Source: Miscanthus floridulus (Eukaryota; Streptophyta; Magnoliopsida; Poales; Poaceae). Taken from it: 64,000 nt of DNA. Each line of letters opens with the position of its first letter. Within the stretch, counting starts at the first letter, position 1. Positions 1 to 11,048 of this stretch are shown one piece after another. A model generated the notes under the pieces. The model searched no databases. It saw only the letters and a list, made by a program, of their open reading frames with translations, and was not told where the DNA came from. Position numbers and translations under genes: made by a program. The stretch covers positions 107,648,158-107,712,157 of the forward strand of contig NC_089595.1 in NCBI RefSeq assembly GCF_019320115.1. Reading direction: 5' to 3'.

Positions 1-1330
1 TAAGGTGCATGCACACACCATTGTTGTACACTAGAGAGGCCTGTAGTCTTGCGAGACCACACCAACCATGTTTGTGGTGTGGTGGCCACAGTGTACCGGA
101 TGGAACGAGGCCCGTGGTGTTTTGGATGAAAGCTCGATAGTGAAGATGGCGGGGAGTGGTCTGGAAGAGGCTTGCCGGAGACCCACTTGCGCTTGGGGAA
201 GGCCCAGGGCTATCCATGGAATTAGCCAACCTAGAGTTTAGCCCTTGAGAGGGGCTCCAACGAGGACCTAGAGAAAGCTTGCGTGCTTCTCGATACATTG
301 GTAAAAATACAGGCGTCGTTGAACGGGAGTTTGCATCTCTATCACCCTTTACCTTCCGCATTTACATTGGGTACCTTGGTTGTGTGCTTTACCTTCCTAG
401 CTTAGTTAATAGGCTAGTTGATAGGATTGGAACCTAGGTTGCATAACTCTTTTGCGGTAGAGATAGCAACACACCTAGCAAAATCTTAGTTGCGCATTTA
501 GATAGTTTATTTCTTGCATAGGTTTTGACTAGGAGAAAAATAGAGGCCATAGTTTAGAAATAGTTTTTAAGTTGCATAATTCACTCCCTTCTTAGGCGTC
601 ACAGTCCCTTCACAGGGGACAAGGATACCCCTTCTTTCATGGATAAACTCCATAGTAAAAACGATGCCATGGTGACCGGTGGAACGGGTCGAGGTTGGGA
701 AGTGAGACTTAGTGACTCACACTTCCTTTGGTTTGTGATCCACCTTGCCATCTTGGGTGACTGTTGTGTCAACTACAAGATTGACTGACTCAAGACATTG
801 TCTTTAGTTGAGTGGAATCCAACACCAAGATCATATTATTCGGGTGGCATACGGAGAATGTGTGACTCCATTCCCTTTGGTCAGAAGCAAATCATTGACT
901 CAGAGAGACATGGTGTTTGGGAGCATACCTTAGTGAAGCTCTAATGTGGACTAGGGGTTGCGTTTTGGCAATAATACCAATGGATAAATCCAGTTGCCTC
1001 TTTGCCCTCTCTTATGTCTTGTTTAGTTACTTATTCTTACTTAGTGCTAGTGCTAGTTTGTGTGCAAGAACCTAGAGTGTGACAACAACGATTGCATGCC
1101 AGAGTGTTCTTAGCAATAGGGTTTAATTCCACAACTAAGGACCTTATCTTAGTATTATCTTTGCTAAGGACATGTTTAGCATGATGGCCCTAAGACATCA
1201 TTATTAGTGTGCTTCTTTTTAGTCCTTAGGTCAACTTCCCCAAGTGGGTAGTGGTAAATTTGATAGGCTAAGATTTGTTATGCCAAATTTTTTATAATCC
1301 CTAATTCATCCCCCTTCTTGGGGTCATTTG
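1..1330. other. Decayed retroelement-like DNA, unclassified
   Basis: No credible coding region is present on either strand. The stretch reads like an old LTR or untranslated leader of a grass retroelement: runs such as ATTCACTCCCTTCTTAGG (near 580) and ATTCATCCCCCTTCTTGGGG (near 1302) resemble the ends of Ty1/Copia-type LTRs, but I find no paired LTR, primer-binding site or pol. The segment near 615-656 resembles 63947-63991 at the other end of the window. Family assignment is a guess. Confidence 0.3.
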
Positions 1331-1559
1331 GTCCTTACACCATTCTCCCGTAGCCCAACTATGGCCCTAAGCAGCACCAGCCATTAGTAACGCCTAGTCT
1401 CCTAGGGTTACTAGGCTAGGGGAGATAAGAGAGATAGAGAGTCTAGAACACGAGACGCGAGGGACGAAGGGGGCGATGGGGGCAAAGAGGGAAATATACC
1501 CGCCAACTACTGCTCTCTAGTTGCCACCACAGTTGTGGCTCCATAACTCTATGCCCCAC

Positions 1560-2510
1560 TAGTCATGGTGCAGATGACACTATTACATAAATGATTTTTA
1601 CTCACGGACAAAAATAATCTTTAGGTCCGCTTCTTAAATTCGTTACTATGTCATCGATTGTAAAAAGAAGTGATTTTCAGAGGCGGTTTTTAAAACTGTT
1701 CCTAGGAATGATTTTCAGGGACGGTTCTCTTAAGACAAACGCTCTTAAAAATCTATTTTTAGGATGGGTTTTGTTAAGTCAACTATCCTTGAAAATAATT
1801 TTAGACTTTTTTAAAATTATTTAATAAAATTTGTTTACATGGTGATAGGACTAGAGGACTGACCACTACATTTGACTACACATATGTTGCAGTCCCTTTG
1901 TATTAATATGTACAAATCATGTAATTAACTTTTTGACTCGTAAATAATCTTAAATGAAAAAAATTCAACTATAAAGTTTTAGATCTCGTCGAGCACTACA
2001 ACTTGAATATAGAGTGTGTCTCTATTCAAGGTCATTTGAAAAGTTAAAAAAATTGAAATTCAAAACCTGAGAACTTAATTTATATATCTATAACCCTAAA
2101 CGGTCTCAAACAAAAAATTATCAACTACAAGCTTTTAGATCTCGTCTAGATCTACAATTTTTGATATAAATCTTGTCTTCATCTGATTTCATTTGAAAAT
2201 TTGTGCCGCAACAATTTTTAAAGATGGTTGACTTAGTCAACCACCTTTGAAAATGAATTTCTAAGGACGGTGGATTTAACAAAACCGTCTCTAGAAATCA
2301 TTCATTTTCAGAGGCGGTTGACATAAGCAACCGTCCCGGTTCTATTAAGTAAACCGTCAATGAAAATAAACCGTCCATGAAGTATATTTTCAGTGACGGT
2401 TTACTTAATAGAACCATCTCTGAAAATGTATTTTTTTAGGGGTGGTTTGTAAGCTACAGTGCTCTTGGAGTTAATGTATTTCTAGGGCTGGTTATAAGCT
2501 AAGTGCTCTC
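1560..2510. mobile_element. CACTA (En/Spm)-like subterminal repeat region
   Basis: A short motif of the type CAGAGGCGGTT / CAGGGACGGTT / AACCGTC recurs in both orientations (near 1678, 1716, 2308, 2342, 2391). This is the habit of the subterminal repeats of grass CACTA transposons, which bind the element's TNPA-type protein. No transposase ORF is present. I could not fix the CACTA termini or a 3-bp target duplication, so the limits are approximate and the element is a remnant or a non-autonomous copy. Confidence 0.5.
2338..2415. repeat. 30-bp inverted repeat (hairpin) in the CACTA-like region
   Basis: Arms 2338-2367 and 2386-2415 are reverse complements with one mismatch in 30 and an 18-bp loop. 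Both arms contain the ACGGTTT / AAACCGT core, so this is a head-to-head pair of the subterminal motifs. Confidence 0.75.
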
Positions 2511-2890
2511 ATAGCTAGTTAAAAAACGGTTTGCTACATAGATCTTTTTTTGAAAAAAATAGAAGGCACTTGTAAAAATCATTTTTGTACTATTGCGAGA
2601 GTCCCCAGTCCGAGTCAGGAAAGGAACTCCGAATAACGCATGAAAATCCATTATAACCCAAGACACATATACACACGTATACGAGTTGTTGAACAGGTAG
2701 GGTAGTGGGCTCTGGACTGGATTTCTGGGGTGGTACATGGCCCCACCTCTAGCTCCACCATCGCATACTACTCTCAATATAATAACTAGCTAGGACTCTT
2801 ATGCTCAAGCGGGCGGGGGATAGACAGACCGGGAAGGGAGAGTTAAGGACGGAAATTTGAAAGAAAGACATTTTCATTTTTTAATATTAA

Positions 2891-3024
<134 letters not shown>

Positions 3025-3062
3025 TGGCCTAGGTTGAGAAAGAAAAAATGTACAAATATCGT

Positions 3063-4382
3063 TGTCGGTGTTTTGGACCGGGGATCCTCAACCAACTAGT
3101 GAATTTGTGCTGCGTATTCCCAATCCCGGATGGTGATGCAAAGAGACACAAGGCTTATACTGGTTCAGGCAATCGGTGCCCTACGTCCAGTCTGAGAGAT
3201 CGATCTTGTATTCCTTGCACCGAAGTGCTTGTAGTAGGGGGTTACAAGCTAGGTGAGAGAGGGAGCTAGTCCCAGGTCTCGGCGGGGAGTGATGTGGGCT
3301 GCTTGAGACGTTGCTCTCAGGCGGCCGGGAAGTGTGCGTGTTACAGGGTGTTGTTCTTCGTGAGTGCCCCCCTCCCCCCTAGAATGGTCCAAGTCCTTTC
3401 ATTTTATAGTTTGAAGGGAGGACAAGGGTAGTACATGTGCTAACTATACGGCGTCGTGAGAACAGAGGCGGCGTGTCCGAGCCCTGTAGCCTATTCCTGT
3501 GGCGGTGTGGTTCGTCGGAGTGGTCCGTCCTTGGAGCGCTGGGGCGACGTGCTGGTCACATCCGATCCTGTGCGTTATGGGAGCTCCAGGGCTGCCTCGG
3601 AGCGGGCGCGGCGGTCAGCGTGCGGGTCGCTGTGGATTGACTTGCCGTGAGGCCGAGGCTCGGTTGGTGCCGAGGCCGAACCGCGGTGGGGGGTCTCGGC
3701 AGACGTGAATCCCGAGATAGCCGAGACCCTGGCGTAGTAGTGCCGAGGCCCGGAGGGGAGCGGTCGATCTGGTACACTGGTTTGGAGGCGATGATGACCC
3801 GGAGCCAGATTCCCATGCGGCGTTGTCTTCGGGGCGGGAGTTACGGGGCACAGTGTAGTGCGGGCGCTGATCGTGGGCACAGCGCCAGAATACAGTGGCC
3901 GGTAATCCCCGCCATGCCCTGTCTCAGCCGGTATGGCGCTGATGCGACTTCTTGTCCCATCGGCCTCTCCGCTGGTGTCGAGCCAGTCGTCCGGCCTGAG
4001 ATTGCGGGAGTGGTTGACGCATTAATGGGACGATGACATGCTGTCGGGAAGACCGGTCGAGGCGGGAGCGACGGGTTGTTGTCAAGCCAGCCTCGAGCGA
4101 TACGGAGGATAGCGTCTCATCCGAGGCTGTACGCACGGGGCCTCGGGCGAGATCGGAGATTGGGCTCCTTGCCGAGGCCTCCCGTGAGAGGCCTCGCGCG
4201 AGGCGGAGATTGCGTCAGGGCGCCGAGACCTCCCGTGCGAGGCCTCGGGCGAGGCGGAGAGCCGGTGGGCTCGGATGAGGCTGGTGATGAGCCCATGGCT
4301 TACCCTCTAGCTTGTTGTTGATGGGATTTAAGTGACCCTTTTTGGTGTACGCTTAGGGTACCCCGTTTTATGGTACTCGATA
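3063..4382 (-). repeat. 3' LTR of Gypsy element 1 (1,320 bp)
   Basis: It matches 17545-18857 end to end. The outer edge on the plus strand starts TGTCGGTGTTTTGG next to the target duplication ATCGT. The inner edge ends ...TACTCGATA where the other copy has ...TACCCGACA. GC-rich internal iterations of GAGGCCTCGGGCGAGG lie near 4180-4260. The sequence next to the inner edge (4383-4395), read on the minus strand, is CTCGGGGGCTAC, the likely polypurine-tract position. Confidence 0.92.
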
Positions 4383-4595
4383 GTAGCCCCCGAGCTTTAG
4401 GGGGAGTGCGTGCACTCTCCCTAAGGGTTTGTCGAGATCTAGCTTGCTAGCGCTCCTGTAGGGATTGTGTTTTGCTTCTTGAGGTTTCGGTGGGTGCGCG
4501 CGAGCGCACCCGCCGGGTGTAGCCCCCGAGGCCCTGGAGGAGTGGAGTCACTCCTCCAGGGGCTTTTTTCGTGTTTTGAGTGAGGAGTTTTTATC

Positions 4596-6170
4596 GTATT
4601 TGCCGAGCCCACAAGTGCGAGTTCGGGTCGCGGGGTTTCGGCAAGGTCGCAGGGAGAGCCCCCGAGCCTCTGCACGAAGCAAGAGGGCGGTCAGGGGTGC
4701 CCCTGATTTTTTGTGCGGCCCTCACGCTTCCTTTTCGCTCGGAAGGAGGGGTGGAATGTGCCAGGCTACCCTCGGTGGGCACGAGCGGTGGCACTTCCGG
4801 TGAGCTGTTATCGGGTAAGTCCGAGTGGAGGCCCGTGCCCCGTTCGCTAGGGGACGGCTAGCGGTCCTAGAGACGCACTCCAAGAGTACCGGAGGGTTTC
4901 TCTAGTGGGTGCCGAGGCCGTTCGCTGGGCCTCGGTGGCTCGGTGCCTCCCTACGGTGGGATCCCATTCGGAGACCTCCCTGCCGGTCTCGGACACGACT
5001 TAGGACGCCCCGAGCGATTGTTTGCTCGGGCCTCGGCCATTCGTGGGCTCGCCCATAGTCGTCCCTGACTCTGTTGCCCTGGGGCGGCTGTCGAAACCTC
5101 AGGGGGCCCAGCCTTCGAACCCCTAGACCGTAACGGGCTCGGTGCCCTTTATCGTATTTGTAACGAAACTTCTAGCGCGGGCTTAGGTCGTTTGTCTTTG
5201 TCTTGGGTGCAGGAGGAGCCCCCGAGCCTCCGCCCGGAGCGAGAGGGCGGTCAGGGGTCCCCTGGCTTTTTTGTTCGACCCTCACATATCCTTTTCGTTC
5301 GGACGGAGGGGTTGTTTGCCGAGCCCATTCGGGTGCGAGCCGGAGCCGCTGGGTCTCGGCAAGGTTGCAGGAAGAGCCCCCTAGCCTCTGCACGGAGCGA
5401 GAGGGCCGTCGGGAGTTCCCCTGGCTTTTTGTACGCCCCTCGCGCGTGAGGGTTTGTTTGCCGAGGCCCCTTTGGGCGCGAGCCTGGGTCGCGGGGTCTC
5501 GGCAAGGTTGCAGGAAGGGCTCCCTAGCCTCTGCCTGGAGCGAGAGGGCCGTCGGGAGCTCCCCTGGCTTTTTGTACGACCCTCGCGCTTCCTTTTCGCT
5601 CGGAAGGAGGGGTTGTTTTGCCGAGGCCCCTCGAGTGCGAGCCGGGGTCGCGAGGTCTCGGCAAAGTTGCAGGAAGAGCCCCCTAGCCTCTGCGCGGAGC
5701 AAGAGGTCCGTCAGGGGTTCCCCTGGCTTTTTGTACGACCCTCACGCTTCCTTTTCGCTCGGAAGGAGGGGTGGAATGTGCCAGGCTACCCTCGGTGGGC
5801 ACGAGCGTCGGCACTTCCGGTGAGCTGTTATCGGGTAAGTCCGAGTGGAGGCCCATGCCCCGTTCGCTAGGGGACGGCTAGCGGTCCAGAGACGCACTCC
5901 AAGAGTACCGGAGGGTTTCTCTAGTGGGTGCCGAGGCCGTTCGCTGGGCCTCGGTGGCTCGGCGCCTCCCTACGGTGGGATCCCATTCGGAGACCTCCCT
6001 GCCGGTCTCGGACACGACTTAGGGCGTCCCAAGCGTTTCGCTTGCTTGGGCCTCGGCCCCGTATGGGCTCGCCCACGGTCGTCCCTGACTCTGTTGTCCT
6101 GGGGCGGCTGTCGAAACCCCTAGGGGGCCCAAGCCTTCGAACCCCTGGACCGTAATAGGCTCAGAGCCCG
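4596..6170 (-). repeat. Tandem and long direct repeats in the 3' region of element 1
   Basis: Units opening with GCAGGAAGAGCCCCC start near 5210, 5367, 5510 and 5669, giving a period of about 143-159 bp. A further unit lies near 4652. The last unit and the DNA after it (about 5616-6170) repeat 4596-5160, so roughly 550 bp is duplicated in direct orientation about 1.0 kb apart. The repeats lie between the 3' LTR and the opposite-strand gene. They create long spurious ORFs on both strands. Confidence 0.85.
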
Positions 6171-6443
6171 GTTCCTTCATCTGAAAGGAATAGGGCAGGG
6201 GGGAATATCTTCCCCATCGGCTCGGCAACGGCTGGCGCGCCTTTTGAGGCGGTTTTCTGGGGAGACGGAACGACGCCTGCTGCCGCAGCAGTCGGGCGCG
6301 ACATGGGTGGATGGGACGTAACTGTTCCCGCAATTAATGAGAAAAAGGTGGGCGCGTGGGCGGTAAAATCGGATCGGGGTTAACCACGCCGGATCCAGGG
6401 GAAACTTCCCCGATTTCATCGCCCGTCCGTTTCGCCTTCACCC

Positions 6444-6455
6444 TGCATAAATACT
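6444..6455 (+). promoter_or_regulatory. Possible TATA box of the opposite-strand gene in element 1
   Basis: TGCATAAATACT lies about 190 bp upstream of the first plausible ATG (6641) of the plus-strand gene, followed by a C/T-rich leader and a GA-rich tract. Spacing and context fit a promoter for an independent transcript running against gag-pol. Inferred from sequence only. Confidence 0.45.
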
Positions 6456-6640
6456 CAAAGAGCCTCGCCCCTCCTCACCTTACCTTGCCTGCGTTAGCTC
6501 TGCCTCCATCGAAGCCATCGCTAGAGCAGCGGGTGCCGGGAAGAAGAAGGGAGAAGAGCGAGCCAGGGAGAAAGCGAGAAAGAGCAGAGAGAGAGAGAGA
6601 GAAAAACTCACCGCCGCATTCAGATCCCTCCACCGCACTC

Positions 6641-9600
6641 ATGGCGGCGACATCGTTGTCATCGAGGCTGGACCCTTGGGATCCTTCCGAACGTTCACCA
6701 GTGGAGACGCTCCGAGTCGCTCGTCGATGGTGGACTCCTTCGTCCGGTGACGGACCCCAACAGGCCGGAGTGGATCGCTCCGTACGGGCGAGCCAGAGCC
6801 GAGGCCTCACGACGGCTTACGTCCGTGAGCTTCGTCTCCTTTCATGACGTGGCCTCGGCGTCCCGGCTGGATCGGTTCATGCGGGCGCTCCCCACTACTA
6901 CTGGCGTGGAGCTCCACAACTTCAACCCCAACTCCATCGCACAGGCGGCCATCTTCGTTGCCGTCTGCGAGGGGTACTTGGGGATTGCTCCCCATTGGGA
7001 GTTGTGGCTCCATCTCTTCCGGGCGGGGCACACCACTAAACCGACGGGCACGTCGGGCACGAGGAAAGCGACGAGGGCCGGCGGCTGCACTCTCCAAGTG
7101 CGCCAGGACCGCCAGCACCTCTACATCCCGGCCCAGCTCGCGTCATCCAATCGCCGATGGTACACGAGCTGGTTCTACCTTCTCAACGACGACGGAGGAC
7201 TTCCCCCCTACACTGGGCGGATTGTGGGGAGCTGCCCGGAGAGGTGGAAGTACGGCGTCCCGAGGGACGACCAGCCCAAGCTGCAGCCGCTTCTGGAGGG
7301 GCTGGAGAGGCTATGGGGCCATGGCCTTACCGCGGCTGTGGTCGTGGCTGCCTTCCACCACCAGAGGGTGCTACCGCTGATGGCTCGGCGGCGGCGGCTG
7401 TTCGAGATGAGGCCTGGGTGAGCCCATTGAGGGCATCCGATGTCCTCCTCCGCCCTTTCTGACGAGGAAATTCTTCGTCGGGTGGGGGAGACGGTAGAGG
7501 CGAAGCTGAGGGGCGGCAACTTGACCCCCATCGCGATGCTGACCGTCGCGGGGGTTCCTCTCGCTGGTAAGTCGCCGTCGCTGTAGCCCCGAGCCTCCTC
7601 CGTTTCTGCTTACTTCTTATTCCCTTATGCGTTCGCCGTTCCTGCAGGGGATGAGGGACGTGCGCCCTCTCTCCGCCCGTTCCTAGGACGCGAGGCGGCG
7701 GGCGATCAACCGCGCACGCCGAGGCGTAGAAAAAAGGAAGGACCCAAGGCGGCAAGCGCACGAAGAAGATCCTCGCGCGAGGAACTAGACAAGCGCCGCC
7801 GTCAACAAAGGAAGGATGGCCTCCCGTTGGAGGAATCCCTCACCGTCGCTGTCGACGGAGGCCTCGACGGGGATGATGAGGGAGATGGGGCGGGGCCCCT
7901 ACCATCTCCCTGACGTAGGGGAGACGGTGCCCGGGGCATCGGCCACGAGCCCAGCGCTCCTAGGAGGAGGAGAAGCAGACCCGGGGTCGGCAATTGCCCG
8001 CTCCGGGGCCGAGGCCACACGCCGAGGCGGGCGTTGGGCAAACGTGCCGTCAGCCCGGTGGGCTCGGCGGCGGCGGTGGAGCAAGTGGCGGCGGAGGCGA
8101 CGCAACTGCCCCCGCAGAGGACCGAGGGGGCGCCGGGGTCCGTTGAGGACCAACCGGCGCCGATGGACATCGGAGGCCATGCCTCTGCCGCCGCCACCGC
8201 CTTTGCGGACGAGGGTCGCTCGTGGCGAAGCGGTTGCTGCCCCGCTCGAGGTAGGTGTATTTTTGGTGGGGTCGCAGTGCCTTCCGTTCGTTCTTTTGTC
8301 TTGTGCTGACCCTGCTTATCAGTCTTGTCCTTAGCCGGAAGCGCCTGCGGAGGTGCCTACCTTGGCGCCCCTTAAAGGCGCTCAAGGTTAACCCCGGCTC
8401 CACCGCCCACTGGGTGGCGGAGGCGCAAGCCGCCCTGCATCGTGGCGCGGCGTCGGCGAGGGCCGACCCGAAGGAGCCGGCCACTCAAGGAGGGGCTGCC
8501 GAGGCGGCCCTGACACAGGAGGGGGAGGCAGCGCCTCCGTCCCGCGATGGCGAGGCCTGTGGGTCGGATGCGGCCGAGGTTCCCTTGGCCGCCGAGACCA
8601 CCGGGCCGAGGTCCCCGGGGTTTCACAGGCCGGGCGACGGAGGCTGCGCGCCCAGGACCATCGAGGCCGCTGCGGCGGGCACCGGAGCCCTCGCGACCCC
8701 GAGGCCACGATGGCGGAGGCCGAGCCCCCGAGACCACCGAGGCCATGATGGCGGAGGCCGGAGCCCCCGGGACCACCGAGGCCACGATGGCAGAGGCCGG
8801 AGCCCCCGGGACCACCGATGCTGACGTGATCGTGGTGGGGCTGCCGGCCCAGGAAGTGGAGATAAGGCGACGGAGGCCTTGGCGGCACCCTTGGTTCAAG
8901 GCCCGCCGCCGTTGCGGGAGAGCGCCCGGGAGGTGGAGATTCTTCCGATCTCCTCCGACGATACTTCCCGGGCAGGAGATGGCCGGCGCCGAGGTGGCCG
9001 GTGTCGTGGAACAGCCGGTTCCAACCCCGGACGAGGGAAGCTCGGCCCTCGCGCGGGTGCACCCGAGCCCCGCGGGTGGAACCACCCGCAGTGTCCTGTG
9101 GCAAAGCCGGGATGATCCTGAGGCAGAGCCTCTGTTTGCTCTCGAGGACGCGGCCGAGGGCGGTCGCTGGGACACGTTCGAGCAGTACCGCCAGCTGGCG
9201 GAGCGGTCTCTACGGACGGCGCTGTCCGTGGTGGCCAACGATTTGCCCGGAGTTGCCCAGGTTCGTGCTTTCTTTTCCCATGCGGTGGTCTTTTTCCGAG
9301 TTTTCTTTGTAGGGGATTGACCCCTGTTCTGTTTCCCCCAGGAGCTCGAGACCCGATCTCTTGGGAAGTCGGTCTTCCTCCACCGGGAGAGGGATGTCTG
9401 GGACCAGCTTCAGCGGCAGAAGGGCCTTCTTGCCGGCGCCAACGAGCTCCTGTCGGCGCGGAGCGCAGAGGTGGAGGACCTCCGCCTTCAGTTGTGCCGA
9501 CGCGAAGGTCGAGGCGGCCACTGGCCCAGGAGCAGCTCGCCCCTCTGGCGGCGCGGGTCAAGGAGTTGGAGGAGGAGCTCACCCGCGCGGCCAGTGATCG

Positions 9601-10478
9601 GGATGCCTTCAGGTCTCGAGCCGTAGAAGCTACGGCCTCGGCCACGGCTCTTGCTGGGCAGCTAGGGGCGAACAGAATGCGCACCAGCTGACGAAAGGTG
9701 CTTTGGATGAGGCCCTTGCAGCGGCTGAGGCCTCGCGAACCGAGGCTGTGGTTTGGAGGGGGAAGGCCGAGGGTGAGTCCTAGTCCCTTCGTTTTATTTC
9801 CTTTTCTTATGTTCGTTCCCTAACTTCCTCGTGTGACGCAGAGCTGGGGAGTGAAGCTTCCAGGGCGGCCGAGGCTTCTCGGGTCGAGGCTCAGCGCCTG
9901 AAGGAGAAAGCTCGAGGCCTTTCGGGTCGAGGCCCGACACTGGGAGCTTAAGGCCAAGGGTGAGTTCCGTAGGCTTCCGTCCCTATTTAGCTTGTTTTTT
10001 CTCTCGCTCAACCCCATTCTGTTTTCGTGGTGCAGAGTCAGAGGCGGAGGTTACCCGGGCAGCCGAGGCTTCCAGCGCGGTGCAGACGGTGCTCGAGACC
10101 GAGATCGGGGAGCACGAGGCGCTGAAGAGTGCCGCCCGTGCCGCCTGCGAGGCCCTGGCGGTCGAGGGGGTTCAGTCAGGCAGCTCCCTTGGGAGCCGTC
10201 TGACTGCACTGAGCGGTCAAGTGCGTGAGCGGCTCCGAGGAGCGCTGCATACGGGCGTCAAGCGCGCACTGGCCGTCATCGCCTCGCACTACGTTGGTGT
10301 TGACCTTCAAGCCATCAGCGATGGCTACGTCTTGCCTGATGATGACGATGAGGCCGACGAGGTGGTGACGAAGCTGTTGGAGGCGGCGGAAGGCCCTGGC
10401 ACCGCGCTGGCAACGTTGTTTGAAGAGGAGGTGGTCCCTCCCCCGCCGTCTGCCGATGCCGGAGGTGCTGAGCCTTGA
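6641..10478 (+). pseudogene. Opposite-strand multi-exon ORF of the Tat-lineage element: Transposase_28-type domain plus coiled coil
   Basis: The core (6747-7421) reads FMRALPTTTGVELHNFNPNS ... AIFVAVCEGYLGI ... YIPAQLASSNRRWYTSWFYL, which I recognise as the 'putative gypsy type transposon' domain (Transposase_28) common in grass genomes; its biochemical role is unknown. Likely introns have GT-AG ends: donors near 7567, 8251, 9261, 9773 and 9960, with acceptors ending at 7647, 8334, 9341, 9841 and 10035. The first keeps a basic linker open up to 7910. The later exons are Ala/Glu/Arg-rich and coiled-coil-like, and the last ends ...FEEEVVPPPPSADAGGAEP. Damage includes a frame change near 6745 and a compensated +1/-1 shift with two TGA codons at 7419-7430. 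The gene lies head to tail with integrase on the other strand, so its transcript would be antisense to gag-pol only if it read through. Confidence 0.75.
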
Positions 10479-11048
10479 CCTGGGCCCAAGCTGGCCATGT
10501 AAATAGAGTAGGAATTAAATTTGTATCGTAACGCTTGTGGCTGTCGAGGCCTTTCTTTTTAAAGTACTCGTGTTTCTTTAATCGTTTGTCTTGTATTTCC
10601 GAGCCTCTGCCCTCTTGTTGTCTCTGATCTGATTTCTTTGCAAAAAACCTCTTTGGAGCCTAAGCCGTCCCCTGGGCGAAAGGTGGTGAGGGAGCGCCGT
10701 AGCCCGGAGGCTTAGGCCGTCTCGCGACTCAACCGGCCTTCTGGCCCTGAGACGGGCTTTTGGTCCTTGGGTTTTCCGCAACCGATTCGTCAGAGCGTGC
10801 TAGAGGGTTTGGCGTAGGAATTTTTTTCGAAAAACGACTAAAAATGGCGCGTGGGACTTTAGGGGGAATCCCCCATCTAGCCCCCGAGGGAGATTCGGTT
10901 CTGCGGAGGCAGAGCCGAGTCTCCCTTATAGTGTCATCGTATTGCCGAGACCAACGATAGGCTCGGGGAATTTCTCGAAAAATTAGAACAACTAAAAAAT
11001 AGGGTTTCAATTGTATTCCGAGAAACAATATATACAATGCTTGGAATT

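Noticed and set aside
5172..5823. Long overlapping ORFs (206 aa plus, 176 aa minus)
   Set aside because: They arise from tandem repeats whose units lack stops in several frames; no protein family is recognisable and the two strands overlap fully.
8372..9238. 288-aa minus-strand ORF in element 1
   Set aside because: It lies antisense to the exons of the plus-strand gene in GC-rich DNA; its Arg/Pro-rich text is a shadow frame.
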